NCBI GenBank assembly: GCA_965203265.1
Contig: CBDBBV010000002.1
Coordinates: forward strand, 1,364,001 to 1,428,000
Reading direction: 5' to 3'
DNA: 64,000 nucleotides
Source of the DNA: JAHRAW01 sp965203265
GTDB lineage: Bacteria > Pseudomonadota > Gammaproteobacteria > Arenicellales > Poriferihabitantaceae
Under the pieces are notes generated by a model that was not told the DNA's origin, ran no database searches, and was given only the letters and a program-made list of their open reading frames with translations. Shown here in pieces: positions 33,551 to 42,645 of this stretch (position 1 is the stretch's first letter; each line of letters opens with the position of its first letter). The translations under genes and the position numbers were made by a program.

Positions 33551-34603
33551 ATGACAACGGCAGTTCTGACGCGCAGCGGCGAATATCGGCCTCATATCAA
33601 ACAGCGCCGCGCCCCCAACTCGGGCGACAAATACCGACGGGGCGAGGTGGCGCTGCACTACGGGAAGGCGGAAGACTGCTACACCGAGTGGGCCGCGCCT
33701 GTTTGTATCATTGCCGATGGCCCATATGGTTTGAGCGGTTTCCCCGGCGACCTGCATTCCGCCAAGGGGCTGGCGGCATGGTATCGCCCCCACATCGAGG
33801 CATGGTCGAAGAGGGCCAGCGCGGAAACGACTCTGTGGTTCTGGAATTCGGAATTGGGATGGGCGACGGTTCACCCCGTTCTTGTGGAATTCGGATGGGA
33901 ATATCGAAACTGCCACATCTGGGACAAGGGCTTGTCGCATGTGGCGGGAAACGCGAACACCAAGACGTTGCGCAAGTTCCCGGTGACTACGGAAACATGC
34001 GTGCAATATGTCAAGCCGCCTCGCTTCGATGGTCTGTCGATGCAGGAATGGCTGCGGCACGAATGGATCCGCACGGGCTTGCCCATGCGATTGGCGAACG
34101 ACGCTTGTGGCGTGCGGAACGCCGCAACCCGAAAATACCTTACCGCCGATCATCTTTGGTATTTCCCGCCTCCGGCCGCATTCGTGCAAATGGCTGCATT
34201 TGCGAACGAACATGGAGATCCGGCCGGGCGCCCGTACTTCAGCACGAACGGCGAGCGCCCGATTAGCGCAGCCGAATGGGCTGCCAACCGTGCAAAGTTC
34301 AACTGTGCGGTCGGTGTTACCAATGTCTGGCGGCGCCCTCATGTTTCAGGGGGCGAGCGCATAGCCGGTAGCCGGAGTGCAATGCAATGGAAATTCAAGA
34401 GTCTGCACGGCAGTCAGAAGCCGCTCGAGCTCATTGAAATGGCCATTGCGGCCAGCACCGACCCCGGCGATACGGTATGGGAGCCCTTTGGTGGCCTGTG
34501 CCCCGCTGCGGTAGGAGCGTGGCGCTTGGGGCGGGCATGTCATAGCGCGGAGATCGTCCCGGAGTTCTACAATGCAGCCGTTGACCGCCTCGCCGGCGCC
34601 TAA
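33551..34603 (+). CDS. DNA methyltransferase of a type II R-M system (beta-class order)
   Basis: A 350-residue amino-methyltransferase. The catalytic motif IV comes first as IIADGPYGLSG (about residue 55; DGPY instead of the usual DPPY/SPPY). The target region follows (around ENxCVQYVKPPRF and WLRHEWIRTGLP), and the AdoMet motif I comes last: QKPLELIEMAI then GDTVWEPFGGLCPAAVGAWRLGR. That order is beta class, typical of N4-cytosine or N6-adenine enzymes. It overlaps the endonuclease gene by 32 bases, so the two are translationally coupled. The recognition site cannot be read from sequence. Confidence 0.85.
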   Translation: MTTAVLTRSGEYRPHIKQRRAPNSGDKYRRGEVALHYGKAEDCYTEWAAPVCIIADGPYGLSGFPGDLHSAKGLAAWYRPHIEAWSKRASAETTLWFWNSELGWATVHPVLVEFGWEYRNCHIWDKGLSHVAGNANTKTLRKFPVTTETCVQYVKPPRFDGLSMQEWLRHEWIRTGLPMRLANDACGVRNAATRKYLTADHLWYFPPPAAFVQMAAFANEHGDPAGRPYFSTNGERPISAAEWAANRAKFNCAVGVTNVWRRPHVSGGERIAGSRSAMQWKFKSLHGSQKPLELIEMAIAASTDPGDTVWEPFGGLCPAAVGAWRLGRACHSAEIVPEFYNAAVDRLAGA

Positions 34604-35357
34604 GCCGCTCGAGCCGGTCGAGTGGGAACATTTCGACCTGTGGCGGCGCGTCCGAAGAGCCTTGTTCGCGATTCCGGATCACTTCACGACCGCGATCAAC
34701 CTTGAAGGACTGTCGGCAACGGACATCTTCACGCTGAACACGCCACTCGGAGCGACCATTGAGGACTCGTTCGTCAAAACCTTGAACACGCTGCGCCCGG
34801 CTTGGGATCCGAATTCGAAATACCAGACCTATTCGTTCGTCCGGCAGGCGCAGACTTTCCCCGATATCGTCCTGCGCACAATCGACAACGGATCGACCCC
34901 GCTTATGGGGATCGAAATGAAAGGCTGGTATCTTCTCGCCAAAGAGAAAATGCCGACTTTCCGGTTCACTCAGACTGCCGCCGCTTGCGCTCCTCAGGAT
35001 TTGCTGGTTGTCGTTCCTTGGGTTCTGTCGAATGTTCTGGCGGGCGCGCCCGTTCTTTCCCGACCATTTGTGCAGCTCGCCCGGTATTGTGCCGAGAAAC
35101 GTAACTACTATTGGCAATATGAGCGGGGCAGCACCCACGATACGGGGATCGAAATACCGCACCGCGTGTCGCCTTATCCAGCGAAAAGCGAGCAGATTTC
35201 AGATACGCCCAAGAGCGACTCCGGCGGTAACTTCGGACGCTTGGCGCGCTATGGGATCATGGGAGACTACATCGCGCAAATGCAGATGGAAACGGTGCGA
35301 GGCATCCCGGTGTCATCGTGGCATGAATTCTTCAAGAAGCACGGGGACACCAAATGA
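34572..35357 (+). CDS. Probable type II restriction endonuclease (PD-(D/E)xK)
   Basis: A 261-residue protein that overlaps the methyltransferase gene. The segment TFPDIVLRTIDNG followed by GIEMKGWYLLAKE (about residues 113-140) has the PD...ExK layout of a restriction nuclease core. The N-terminus is helical and the rest is not recognised. Position and motif make it the cognate endonuclease of the upstream enzyme; the family and cut site are not assigned. Confidence 0.75.
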   Translation: MQPLTASPAPKPLEPVEWEHFDLWRRVRRALFAIPDHFTTAINLEGLSATDIFTLNTPLGATIEDSFVKTLNTLRPAWDPNSKYQTYSFVRQAQTFPDIVLRTIDNGSTPLMGIEMKGWYLLAKEKMPTFRFTQTAAACAPQDLLVVVPWVLSNVLAGAPVLSRPFVQLARYCAEKRNYYWQYERGSTHDTGIEIPHRVSPYPAKSEQISDTPKSDSGGNFGRLARYGIMGDYIAQMQMETVRGIPVSSWHEFFKKHGDTK

Positions 35358-35382
35358 CGAAGAAGAAACCTCCCGCCTCAGT

Positions 35383-35435
35383 GTAGTTCATCGCGGAAAA
35401 CCACCCGGAGTCCGGAATGTATCGGCATCGTACAG
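35383..35435 (-). repeat. Solo left end of the IS481-like element
   Basis: Read on the minus strand from 35435, the sequence starts CTGTACGATGCC and follows the left end of the IS at 2407 for about 53 bases, including TCCGGACTCCGG and GGTTTTCCGCGA, before diverging. No transposase or right end is near. It lies between the first R-M pair and mltD and may mark how that pair arrived. Confidence 0.8.
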
Positions 35436-35476
35436 GCGATTGACGCCGTGCGGGATACTGGGTAGTATGCCGCGCG

Positions 35477-36994
35477 ATGAAATTTCCCCTCCCCCGAATC
35501 ACATCGTCGGCAAGCGCCGTGGCCCTGGTGGCGTTGTTGGCGGGCTGTGCGCCGCTATTGGAATACGCCTCGGCGTTGCGCGCGCCGACCGAGGCGGCTG
35601 AATCGGCTGATCCGGTTGAGCCGGCCGAAGATGCCCGGCATGACGCGGGCGACCAATCTCGCACTGCTCACGAGATGGCGGATGCTCCGGCGGCGATTGT
35701 CGCCATCCGGCAACCGCCCGAATCCGTGGAATCTACCGGTATCGAGCCGGATCAAGCCACCGAAGACGGTGAATCCGGCCAAATCACCGGCACCGAACCT
35801 GCCCAAGCCGTCCAATCCACTCCGCCCGCCCTACCCCCCGACAATCTGTGGCCGCGATTGCGCGGCAATTTCCGCCTGTCCGACCAACGGTTGAATGCGA
35901 ACCGCCTGCGTCATTTCGAGGACTGGTACAGCAGCCGCCCCGGTTATTTCGCCCGGCTGGTGCAGCGCGCCCACTGGTTCCTGCCATTTGTGCTCGCCGA
36001 GGTGGAGAAGCGGGGGATGCCCGGGGAGATCGCGCTGCTGCCCGCCATCGAAAGCGCGTTTCGGCTGGACGCGGTGTCGCATTCCAACGCGGTGGGATTG
36101 TGGCAATTCATCGCCTCCACCGGGCGGCGCTTCGGCCTGCGTCAGGACTGGTGGGTGGACGAGCGGCGGGATCTGGTGCACTCGACGCGCGCGGCGCTGG
36201 ATTATCTCGACTTCCTCGAAAAGGAATTCAACGGCGACTGGGAGCTGGCGCTGGCCGCCTACAATGCCGGCGAGGGCGCGGTGCGGCGGCGGGTGGCGGA
36301 CAACCGCAAGCGCAACAAGCCGACCGATTATTCCTCCCTGCGACTGCGCCGGGAAACCGCCGACTATGTGCCCAAACTGCTGGCGGTACGCAACATCATC
36401 CAACAGCCCGACCAATACGGCATCACTTTGGAGCGCATCCCCAACCGCCCCACGCTGGCGATGATCGACGCCAGATCGCAGACCGACCTGAGCGTGGCGG
36501 CGTCGGCGGGCGGCATCAATCGCGAGCGGTTGCGCTGGTTCAATCGGGGGTACAAGCGCGGATCGACGCCGCCCAACGGGCCGCATATTCTGGTGGTGCC
36601 GATGGCGCATTCCACGCAACTGCGCACCGCCCTCGACCAACTCGGCGCCGAGGCGCGCCTGCGGTGGGCGCGGCATCAGGTGCGTCCGGGGGAATATCTC
36701 GGCAAGATCGCGAAAAAATACGGCGTTACCGTGTCCTCGATCGTCTCCACCAACCAACTCACCTCCAGCCTGATCCACCCGCGTCAGGAATTGCGCATCC
36801 CTCTCAGCACCGGCCGCTGGCTGGCGGAAAGCACCACCCGCGAAGGCGACATCCTGCATCAGGTCAAACCCGGCGATTCCCTGTGGCGCATCTCCCGCCG
36901 CTACGGAGTCAGCATCCCCCAACTGACCAGATGGAATCGGATTTCCCCCAACGCTTTGCTGCATCCGGGTCAATCGTTGGTGGTGGGGCGGTAA
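35477..36994 (+). CDS. mltD: Membrane-bound lytic murein transglycosylase D with two LysM domains
   Basis: A 505-residue lipoprotein that cleaves peptidoglycan. Lipobox ALLAGC near residue 23; a long Pro/Glu/Ala linker (about 30-120); then the SLT domain with the catalytic Glu in LLPAIESAFRLDAVSHSNAVGLWQF and the LALAAYNAGEG motif; and two LysM repeats near the C-terminus (HQVRPGEYLGKIAKKYGV and HQVKPGDSLWRISRRYGV). Length fits MltD with a somewhat long linker. Confidence 0.95.
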   Translation: MKFPLPRITSSASAVALVALLAGCAPLLEYASALRAPTEAAESADPVEPAEDARHDAGDQSRTAHEMADAPAAIVAIRQPPESVESTGIEPDQATEDGESGQITGTEPAQAVQSTPPALPPDNLWPRLRGNFRLSDQRLNANRLRHFEDWYSSRPGYFARLVQRAHWFLPFVLAEVEKRGMPGEIALLPAIESAFRLDAVSHSNAVGLWQFIASTGRRFGLRQDWWVDERRDLVHSTRAALDYLDFLEKEFNGDWELALAAYNAGEGAVRRRVADNRKRNKPTDYSSLRLRRETADYVPKLLAVRNIIQQPDQYGITLERIPNRPTLAMIDARSQTDLSVAASAGGINRERLRWFNRGYKRGSTPPNGPHILVVPMAHSTQLRTALDQLGAEARLRWARHQVRPGEYLGKIAKKYGVTVSSIVSTNQLTSSLIHPRQELRIPLSTGRWLAESTTREGDILHQVKPGDSLWRISRRYGVSIPQLTRWNRISPNALLHPGQSLVVGR

Positions 36995-37048
36995 GGTCGC
37001 CCCCAATTCCCCTATAAGCAAACAGTCGGCTGGCGCGGAAATGGCCGA

Positions 37049-37076
37049 TTGACAACCACCCGCGCATCCGTATACT
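37049..37076 (+). promoter_or_regulatory. Strong sigma-70 promoter
   Basis: A perfect -35 TTGACA (37049-37054) and TATACT (37071-37076) are separated by 16 bases. It is the best canonical promoter in the window and points at the gene-free stretch before the lipoprotein gene. Confidence 0.8.
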
Positions 37077-37082
37077 CCCACG

Positions 37083-37215
37083 CACACCTTAGCAGATGAG
37101 ACCTGCATTATTGGGGCTCTCGTGCATGCAATGCCGTGTATTAGCGTTGCCCGACGGGGTAGCACTTGGAAATAAACGGGGTTTCGCGCGCGGCATTCCC
37201 TGCCGCTCGTTTTTT
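37083..37215 (+). ncRNA. Candidate small RNA or attenuated leader, about 133 nt
   Basis: A transcript from the promoter at 37049 would start near 37083 and end at the terminator at 37190-37215. No ORF of note lies inside. It holds local stems (TGCATT...AATGCC and a GCCCGACGGGG hairpin). I do not recognise it as 6S, 4.5S, tmRNA or RNase P. It could be an independent sRNA or a regulated 5' leader of the downstream lipoprotein gene. Confidence 0.5.
37190..37215 (+). terminator. Rho-independent terminator
   Basis: Stem GCGGCA/TGCCGC with loop TTCCC, followed by TCG and six T. It stands before, not after, the lipoprotein gene, so it ends the short transcript from 37083. Confidence 0.8.
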
Positions 37216-37216
37216 C

Positions 37217-37270
37217 GCATTTGCTAAGGTAGCAGACCCGGCACCTCGCCGGATTCACCTTGGCAAATGC
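37217..37270. repeat. Nested inverted repeat upstream of the lipoprotein gene
   Basis: An outer 14-bp arm pair GCATTTGCTAAGGT / ACCTTGGCAAATGC (one wobble) encloses an inner hairpin CCGGC-ACCTC-GCCGG. The right arm ends at the ribosome binding site of the gene starting at 37282 and covers an alternative ATG at 37267, so a folded RNA could hide one start and leave the other free. Confidence 0.7.
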
Positions 37271-37281
37271 GGAGAATTACA

Positions 37282-37779
37282 GTGAAAAAATCATCTACCC
37301 TTACCATGATCGCGATTGCGATCGCTATCAGTGGCTGTGCGGCACCATCATTTATACCGCCTTCAGAACACGACAAAGAAACCAGCCGACAATATGACCA
37401 CTCTTATCAAGTATCGTGGGATGCCGTGTTGGATCTGGTAACCGTCTCCGGTTTCAGACTCGAGCAAGTGTCGAAAGACTCCGGTTATATCAGCATCGCA
37501 CATAATTTACATCTTGACAGTAGCGAGGCAGATTGCGGGGTATTTGAAGCTGGTGGCACGTTGCAAGTCTACACGATGGATGCCGTCGCTCATGTAGCAA
37601 TCAGATTCAAAGAACTTTCAGACGACCGCTCGGAAGTCAACGTTGTCGTCACTGGAGAAAAAACCATTACCGGTAAGAATGCATGGAGCGGCGCCTTTTA
37701 CAAGCGCATATTCCCATGCGAATCCACCGGCGAATTGGAACGCCAAGTGTTGGACTATGTGTCCAATTACAAAGGATAG
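37282..37779 (+). CDS. Uncharacterised lipoprotein
   Basis: A 165-residue protein (from GTG 37282, with GGAG 8 bases upstream; an ATG at 37267 would add five residues). Charged KK start, hydrophobic TMIAIAIAIS and lipobox AISGC give a type II signal, so the mature protein is a membrane-anchored lipoprotein of about 145 residues. The mature part has the QVSWDAVLDLVTVSGFRLEQVSKDSGYIS pattern seen in small periplasmic lipoproteins of the BamC-like/DUF4136-like sort, but I cannot assign a family. Codon use is AT-richer than its neighbours. Downstream of a strong promoter, a terminator and a stem-loop, so expression may be attenuated. Confidence 0.75.
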   Translation: MKKSSTLTMIAIAIAISGCAAPSFIPPSEHDKETSRQYDHSYQVSWDAVLDLVTVSGFRLEQVSKDSGYISIAHNLHLDSSEADCGVFEAGGTLQVYTMDAVAHVAIRFKELSDDRSEVNVVVTGEKTITGKNAWSGAFYKRIFPCESTGELERQVLDYVSNYKG

Positions 37780-37803
37780 CGCGTACCGGTAATGCCGCTT
37801 TGA

Positions 37804-40386
37804 CTATGCAAACCGCAGCTCCGGCACCACCGAATCGGCGGCGGCGGTATAGGCGGGGATTTCGTTGAAGTTGAGATAGCGGTAGATGTCGGCGGCTAGG
37901 GCGTTCAGTTCGCCCGCCTCGTTCATGTATTCCTCGACGGTCGGTAGGCGACCGAGGACGCCTGCCACCGCGGACAGTTCCGAGGACGCGAGGTATACAT
38001 TGGCGCCTTGGCCGAGGCGGTTGGGGAAGTTTCGCGTTGAGGTGGATATCACCGTGGCGTTGTCCGCCACGCGCGCCTGATTGCCCATGCACAGGGAGCA
38101 GCCGGGCGGCTCGGTGCGCGCGCCGGCTCGGGCGAAGATGGCGTAGTGCCCCTCCTCGCGCAGTTGCGCCTGATCCATGCGGGTGGGCGGCACGATCCAC
38201 ATGCGCGTGGGGATGACCTTGCCCATCTTGTCGAGCAGGCGGCTGGCGGCGCGGAAGTGGCCGATGTTGGTCATGCACGAACCGATGAATACCTCGTCTA
38301 TGCGGTCGCCCGCCACTTCCGACAGCAGCCGCGCATCGTCCGGATCGTTGGGCGCGCACAGGATCGGCTCGGTGATGGTGTTGAGATCGATGTCGATGAT
38401 TTCGCGGTATTCGGCGTCGCCGTCGGCTTCCATCAGTTGGGGCGCTTCCAGCCACGCCTGCATGGCCTCGATGCGCCGGTTGATGGTGCGCGCGTCTCGG
38501 TAGCCCTGGCTGAGCAGCCACTTGAGCATGACGATGTTGGAGGTGAGGTATTCGGCGATGGGTTCTCGATTCAGTTTGATGGTGCAGCCGGAGGCGGAGC
38601 GTTCCGCCGAGGCATCGGCCAGCTCGAACGCCTGCTCCACCTTGAGGTCGGGCAGTCCCTCGATTTCCAGCACCCGCCCGGAATAGATGTTCTTCTTGCC
38701 CTCTTTCTCCACGCTCAACAGGCCCTTCTTGATGGCCACAAATGGGATGGCGTGCACCAGATCGCGCAGGGTTATGCCCGGCTGCATTTCGCCGCTGAAG
38801 CGCACCAGCACGGATTCGGGCATGTCCAGCGGCATGACGCCGGTGGCGGCGGCGAACGCCACCAAGCCGGAGCCCGCCGGGAACGAAATGCCGATGGGGA
38901 AGCGGGTGTGGGAGTCGCCGCCGGTGCCGACGGTGTCGGGCAGCAGCATGCGATTCATCCACGAGTGGATGATGCCGTCGCCGGGGCGCAGGGATATGCC
39001 GGCGCGATCCATCATGAAGTCCGGCAAACTGTGTTGGGTTTCGATGTCCACCGGCTTGGGATAGGCCGAGGTGTGGCAGAAGGACTGCATAACCAGATCC
39101 GACTGGAAGCCGAGGCAGGCGAGGTCCTTGAGTTCGTCTCGGGTCATCGGGCCGGTGGTGTCCTGAGAGCCCACGGTGGTCATCTTCGGCTCGCAGTATT
39201 GGCCGGGACGCACACCGTCCAGACCACAGGCGCGGCCCACCATCTTTTGCGCCAGTGTATAGCCGCGATCGCTTTGCGCCGGTGGAGACGGTTTGCGAAA
39301 CACCTCGCTTTCGCCGAGGCCGAGGGCTTGGCGCGCCCGCGCGGTCAGGCCGCGACCGATGATCAGGTTGATGCGCCCACCGGCGCGAACCTCGTCCAAC
39401 AGGACTTCGGTTTTTATCTTGAATTCGCTGATCACTTCATCACTATCGTGGCGGCAAACCACGCCTTTATACGGATGCACATCGATCACATCCCCCATTT
39501 CCATCCCGCTCACATCCATTTCGATGGGCAGGGCGCCGGAATCTTCCAGCGTGTTGAAGAAGATCGGCGCGATCTGCCCGCCGAAGCAATACCCCCCGGC
39601 GCGCTTGTTGGGGATGCCGGGAATATCCTCGCCGGTATGCCACAACACGGAATTGACCGCGGATTTCCGCGAGGAACCGGTGCCGACCACATCGCCGACA
39701 TATACCACCGGGAAACCCTTCTTCTTCAACTGCGCCAGAATTTCGAGGGGGTTGTCGGCCAGACCCGGACGCGGATTCTTCAGCATCGCCAGCGCGTGCA
39801 GCGGAATATCCGGACGCGACCACGCATCCGGCGCCGGCGACAGATCGTCCGTATTGGTCTCGCCGGGCACCTTGAACACCGTTACCGTGATGGTCGCAGG
39901 CACCTCGTCGCGCGCGGTGAACCACTCCGCGTCGGCCCAGGACTGCAACACCTTGCGGGCGCTATCGCTACCCCCTTCGGCGCGCTCGGCCACATCGTAG
40001 AAAGCGTCGAACATCAGGATGGTGTGGGAGAGCGCCCGCACCGCGCCGTCCGCCAACTGCGGTTCGTCTAGGCAGGCGATCAGCGGCTCGATGTTGTAGC
40101 CGCCGTGCATCATGCCGAGCAGTTCCACCGCCAGTTCGCGTTCGATCACCGGAGATTTCGCCTCGCCGCGAACCACGGCGGCGAGGAATGCCGCCTTGAT
40201 ATAAGCGGCTGGGTCGACGCCGGCGGCGACTCGATTGCGAATCAGGTCGAGCAGCTGCGCCTCGCGTCCCGCGGGCGGGGCTTTCAACAACTCCACCAGC
40301 TGCGCGGTCTGGCCGGCATCCAGCACACGAGGAACGATGCCCAGCGCGGCGCGCTCGGCTACCTGTTTTTCATATTCTTCCAACAC
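37804..40386 (-). CDS. acnB: Aconitate hydratase B (bifunctional aconitase / 2-methylisocitrate dehydratase)
   Basis: An 860-residue TCA-cycle enzyme. The N-terminal HEAT-like domain (MLEEYEKQVAERAALGI) and the swivel domain precede the catalytic part, which is the AcnB order. Signatures: DLSPAPDAWSRPDIPLHALAM, VGTGSSRKSAVNSVLWH, PGQYCEPKMTTVGSQDTTGPMTRDELKDL-like stretch, GGDSHTRFPIG, and the 4Fe-4S cysteines in IGSCMTNIGHFR and GCSLCMGNQARV. Start is GTG. Alone in its strand block, next to bioY. Confidence 0.97.
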   Translation of the reverse strand: MLEEYEKQVAERAALGIVPRVLDAGQTAQLVELLKAPPAGREAQLLDLIRNRVAAGVDPAAYIKAAFLAAVVRGEAKSPVIERELAVELLGMMHGGYNIEPLIACLDEPQLADGAVRALSHTILMFDAFYDVAERAEGGSDSARKVLQSWADAEWFTARDEVPATITVTVFKVPGETNTDDLSPAPDAWSRPDIPLHALAMLKNPRPGLADNPLEILAQLKKKGFPVVYVGDVVGTGSSRKSAVNSVLWHTGEDIPGIPNKRAGGYCFGGQIAPIFFNTLEDSGALPIEMDVSGMEMGDVIDVHPYKGVVCRHDSDEVISEFKIKTEVLLDEVRAGGRINLIIGRGLTARARQALGLGESEVFRKPSPPAQSDRGYTLAQKMVGRACGLDGVRPGQYCEPKMTTVGSQDTTGPMTRDELKDLACLGFQSDLVMQSFCHTSAYPKPVDIETQHSLPDFMMDRAGISLRPGDGIIHSWMNRMLLPDTVGTGGDSHTRFPIGISFPAGSGLVAFAAATGVMPLDMPESVLVRFSGEMQPGITLRDLVHAIPFVAIKKGLLSVEKEGKKNIYSGRVLEIEGLPDLKVEQAFELADASAERSASGCTIKLNREPIAEYLTSNIVMLKWLLSQGYRDARTINRRIEAMQAWLEAPQLMEADGDAEYREIIDIDLNTITEPILCAPNDPDDARLLSEVAGDRIDEVFIGSCMTNIGHFRAASRLLDKMGKVIPTRMWIVPPTRMDQAQLREEGHYAIFARAGARTEPPGCSLCMGNQARVADNATVISTSTRNFPNRLGQGANVYLASSELSAVAGVLGRLPTVEEYMNEAGELNALAADIYRYLNFNEIPAYTAAADSVVPELRFA

Positions 40387-40422
40387 GGCGATGCTCCGCT
40401 ATCGGGATTGAAACGTTTCGCC

Positions 40423-41007
40423 CTACTTGCCGAGCAGTTTCCACACGCTCGGCAACACCACCATGGCGAGGATGATCTTGAACAGGTCGCCAATCAGGAA
40501 CGGGTACATTCCGAGACTCAGCACGGGCTTGTCCCAGCCGATCACGCTGCCCAGATGCACCAAGCCGAAGGCGTAGATGATCAGGTTGCCGATGAGCATG
40601 GCGGCGAAGGTGGTGTGCGCGCGCCGATCCCAGCCGCGCTCCGCCAGATAGCCGCAAACCGCCGCGGCCACGACGAATCCAAACAGATACCCGCCGGTCG
40701 GCCCGAAGAGAATGCCGAGACCGCCCCCTTTGGCAAATACCGGCAGACCGTAGGCGCCTTCGGCTAGGTAGAGCAACACGGTCAGCGCGCCGAGCCGCCA
40801 ACCGTAGGCCACGCCGATGACCAACACCACAAATGTTTGCATGGTGATCGGAACCGGCTGAAGGGGAATCGAAACTTTGGCCGAAAGCGCTATCAGAACG
40901 GAACCGGCCACTGCCAGAGCGGCTGCGCGGAAGAAAGCGTGCCATCGACCTTCACTCTGCCAGAGTACGGTCGCCAATGTGGGATGTCTGATTGTTTGAG
41001 TGGTCAT
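40423..41007 (-). CDS. bioY: Biotin transporter BioY (ECF S component)
   Basis: A 194-residue membrane protein with about six helices that binds biotin for uptake. Marks: KVSIPLQPVPITMQTFVVLVIGVAYG, the YLAEGAYGLPVFAKGGGLGILFGPTGGYLFGF stretch (split here: GLPVFAKGGG and FGPTGGYLFGF) and the final FLIGDLFKIILAMVVLP. No BioM/BioN genes are near; solitary BioY or a shared ECF module is likely. Confidence 0.94.
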   Translation of the reverse strand: MTTQTIRHPTLATVLWQSEGRWHAFFRAAALAVAGSVLIALSAKVSIPLQPVPITMQTFVVLVIGVAYGWRLGALTVLLYLAEGAYGLPVFAKGGGLGILFGPTGGYLFGFVVAAAVCGYLAERGWDRRAHTTFAAMLIGNLIIYAFGLVHLGSVIGWDKPVLSLGMYPFLIGDLFKIILAMVVLPSVWKLLGK

Positions 41008-41087
41008 GGAGAAAATCGCCTCACGAGTTGGGAGTTGGGGGATTGACGGAATTTCACGAGCACGCGGCTCGCTCACGGGCGCGAATT

Positions 41088-42611
41088 CTAGCGCAATTCC
41101 CGCTCGGCGAACAACAACCCCAATGTGCCCAACGCGCCCAGCGCCACGGCCACAATCAACGCCGGCCAATCGCCGAATGCGGTGTAGGGGGTAACGCCCG
41201 CGCGCGGCTGCACGCTGGCGGTGACTACGGTCTTGACGAATTGCGGCGCGACGGCGACCACCCGGCCACGCCAGTCGATGACCGAGGACAGGCCGTTGTT
41301 GGACGCGCGAATCATGTACCGCCCGCTTTCCAGCGAGCGAAAGCGCGCCATCTGCAAGCGCTGATGCGGCGCCAGCGAATCGCCAAACCACATATCCTCG
41401 CTGACATTGAGCAGTATGCCGGAGGCCGGCACCTGACGACGCCATTCCTGCGGGAAGGCGTCCTCGTAGCAAATCGAGGCGGCGAATAAATTTCCCGCCG
41501 CCGCCAGCGCGCTCTGAGGCTGCCGCCAATGGGCGAAATCCGACATCGGAATGTTCATCATATCCAGCAGCGGGCGTAGCCACGGCAACGGCAGAAACTC
41601 GCCGAATGGAACCAGATGCTGTTTGTGGTAGAGGGAGATGCGGTCATGGCCGCTGAGTGCGGCGATGCTGTTGTAGTACCGCCAAGCGCCGTTGCCGTTG
41701 CCATCGCCGGCGGCGGCGCGGGTGAGCACGCCGAAGATGAAGTCGGCGGGGTGGGCGCGGATTTGCCGGTGGAAATTCGCGGGCAGGCGGTCGAGATAAT
41801 CGGGCACCGCCGCTTCCGGCCAGACCACCACATCCACATCCCGATGGCGGGCGCTTTGCGCGAGATACTCCCGCACGATGCGCGCGCTTCTGGCGCCGTC
41901 CCACTTGAGCGTTACCGGCACATTGTTCTGCACGATCGCCACGGAGATCGCCCCGTCCCGAGCTTGCGTCCAGGGGGTGGCGGACAGTTGCCACGCGCCC
42001 AGCCAGATCAGCCCCAGTAGAAACGCCAGCAGCGCATTCCCACGGCATTTCTCGCCCAGCAGCGCCGACAACGCGCCCACCGTGGTCAGGGTCAGCAAAC
42101 TGACCAGATACACCCCGCCGAGAGGGGCGAAACCGGCGATGGGGGTGTCGAGCATGGCGTAGCCGGTGGTCAGCCAGGGGAAGCCGGTGAACAGCCAGCC
42201 GCGCAACCACTCGGTCAACAACCACACGCTCGGCATGATCGCCGCCAACCGAATGGTAGCGGCACGACCGGTTCGCGCCCGACTGCGCGCGCATCCCTGT
42301 ACGAATCCGGCGAGAGCCGGAAACCATGACATCGCCAGCACCAGCAATAAAACGCACAGACCGGCGAGCACGGGCGGCATACCACCGAAATTGTGAATGC
42401 TGACTTGAATCCAGGAAATTCCGACTCCGAACATACCCAGCCCGTAGACGAATCCGTGCCAAGCGGCGGCGGCGCGGCTGTCGGCACGCCACAGGGCGAA
42501 CAGCGCGGCGAAACTAAGCAGGCACAACGGCCACCAACCAAGCGGGGCGAACGAAAGGGCGTTGGCGCATCCCGCGCCGAATGCGAGCAGGGTTGCGGGC
42601 AGGGGTTTCAT
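41088..42611 (-). CDS. lnt: Apolipoprotein N-acyltransferase
   Basis: A 507-residue inner-membrane enzyme adding the third acyl chain to lipoproteins. The N-terminal half has about six helices; the periplasmic nitrilase domain carries the triad: VVVWPEAAVPDYL (Glu), YHKQHLVPFGEFLP (Lys) and the Cys in FAASICYEDAFPQEW, with LLNVSEDMWFGDS. The ATG at 42611 begins the conserved N-terminus; upstream Pro-rich sequence is not part of Lnt. Lies behind ybeY as in E. coli, though corC is missing. Confidence 0.96.
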   Translation of the reverse strand: MKPLPATLLAFGAGCANALSFAPLGWWPLCLLSFAALFALWRADSRAAAAWHGFVYGLGMFGVGISWIQVSIHNFGGMPPVLAGLCVLLLVLAMSWFPALAGFVQGCARSRARTGRAATIRLAAIMPSVWLLTEWLRGWLFTGFPWLTTGYAMLDTPIAGFAPLGGVYLVSLLTLTTVGALSALLGEKCRGNALLAFLLGLIWLGAWQLSATPWTQARDGAISVAIVQNNVPVTLKWDGARSARIVREYLAQSARHRDVDVVVWPEAAVPDYLDRLPANFHRQIRAHPADFIFGVLTRAAAGDGNGNGAWRYYNSIAALSGHDRISLYHKQHLVPFGEFLPLPWLRPLLDMMNIPMSDFAHWRQPQSALAAAGNLFAASICYEDAFPQEWRRQVPASGILLNVSEDMWFGDSLAPHQRLQMARFRSLESGRYMIRASNNGLSSVIDWRGRVVAVAPQFVKTVVTASVQPRAGVTPYTAFGDWPALIVAVALGALGTLGLLFAERELR

Positions 42612-42645
42612 CGGTGCGGGCGGGGGCGGGGGCAAAGTGGGCAGA

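Noticed and set aside
37217..37270. Integron attC site
   Set aside because: Arms lack the RYYYAAC/GTTRRRY core sites and no integrase is present.
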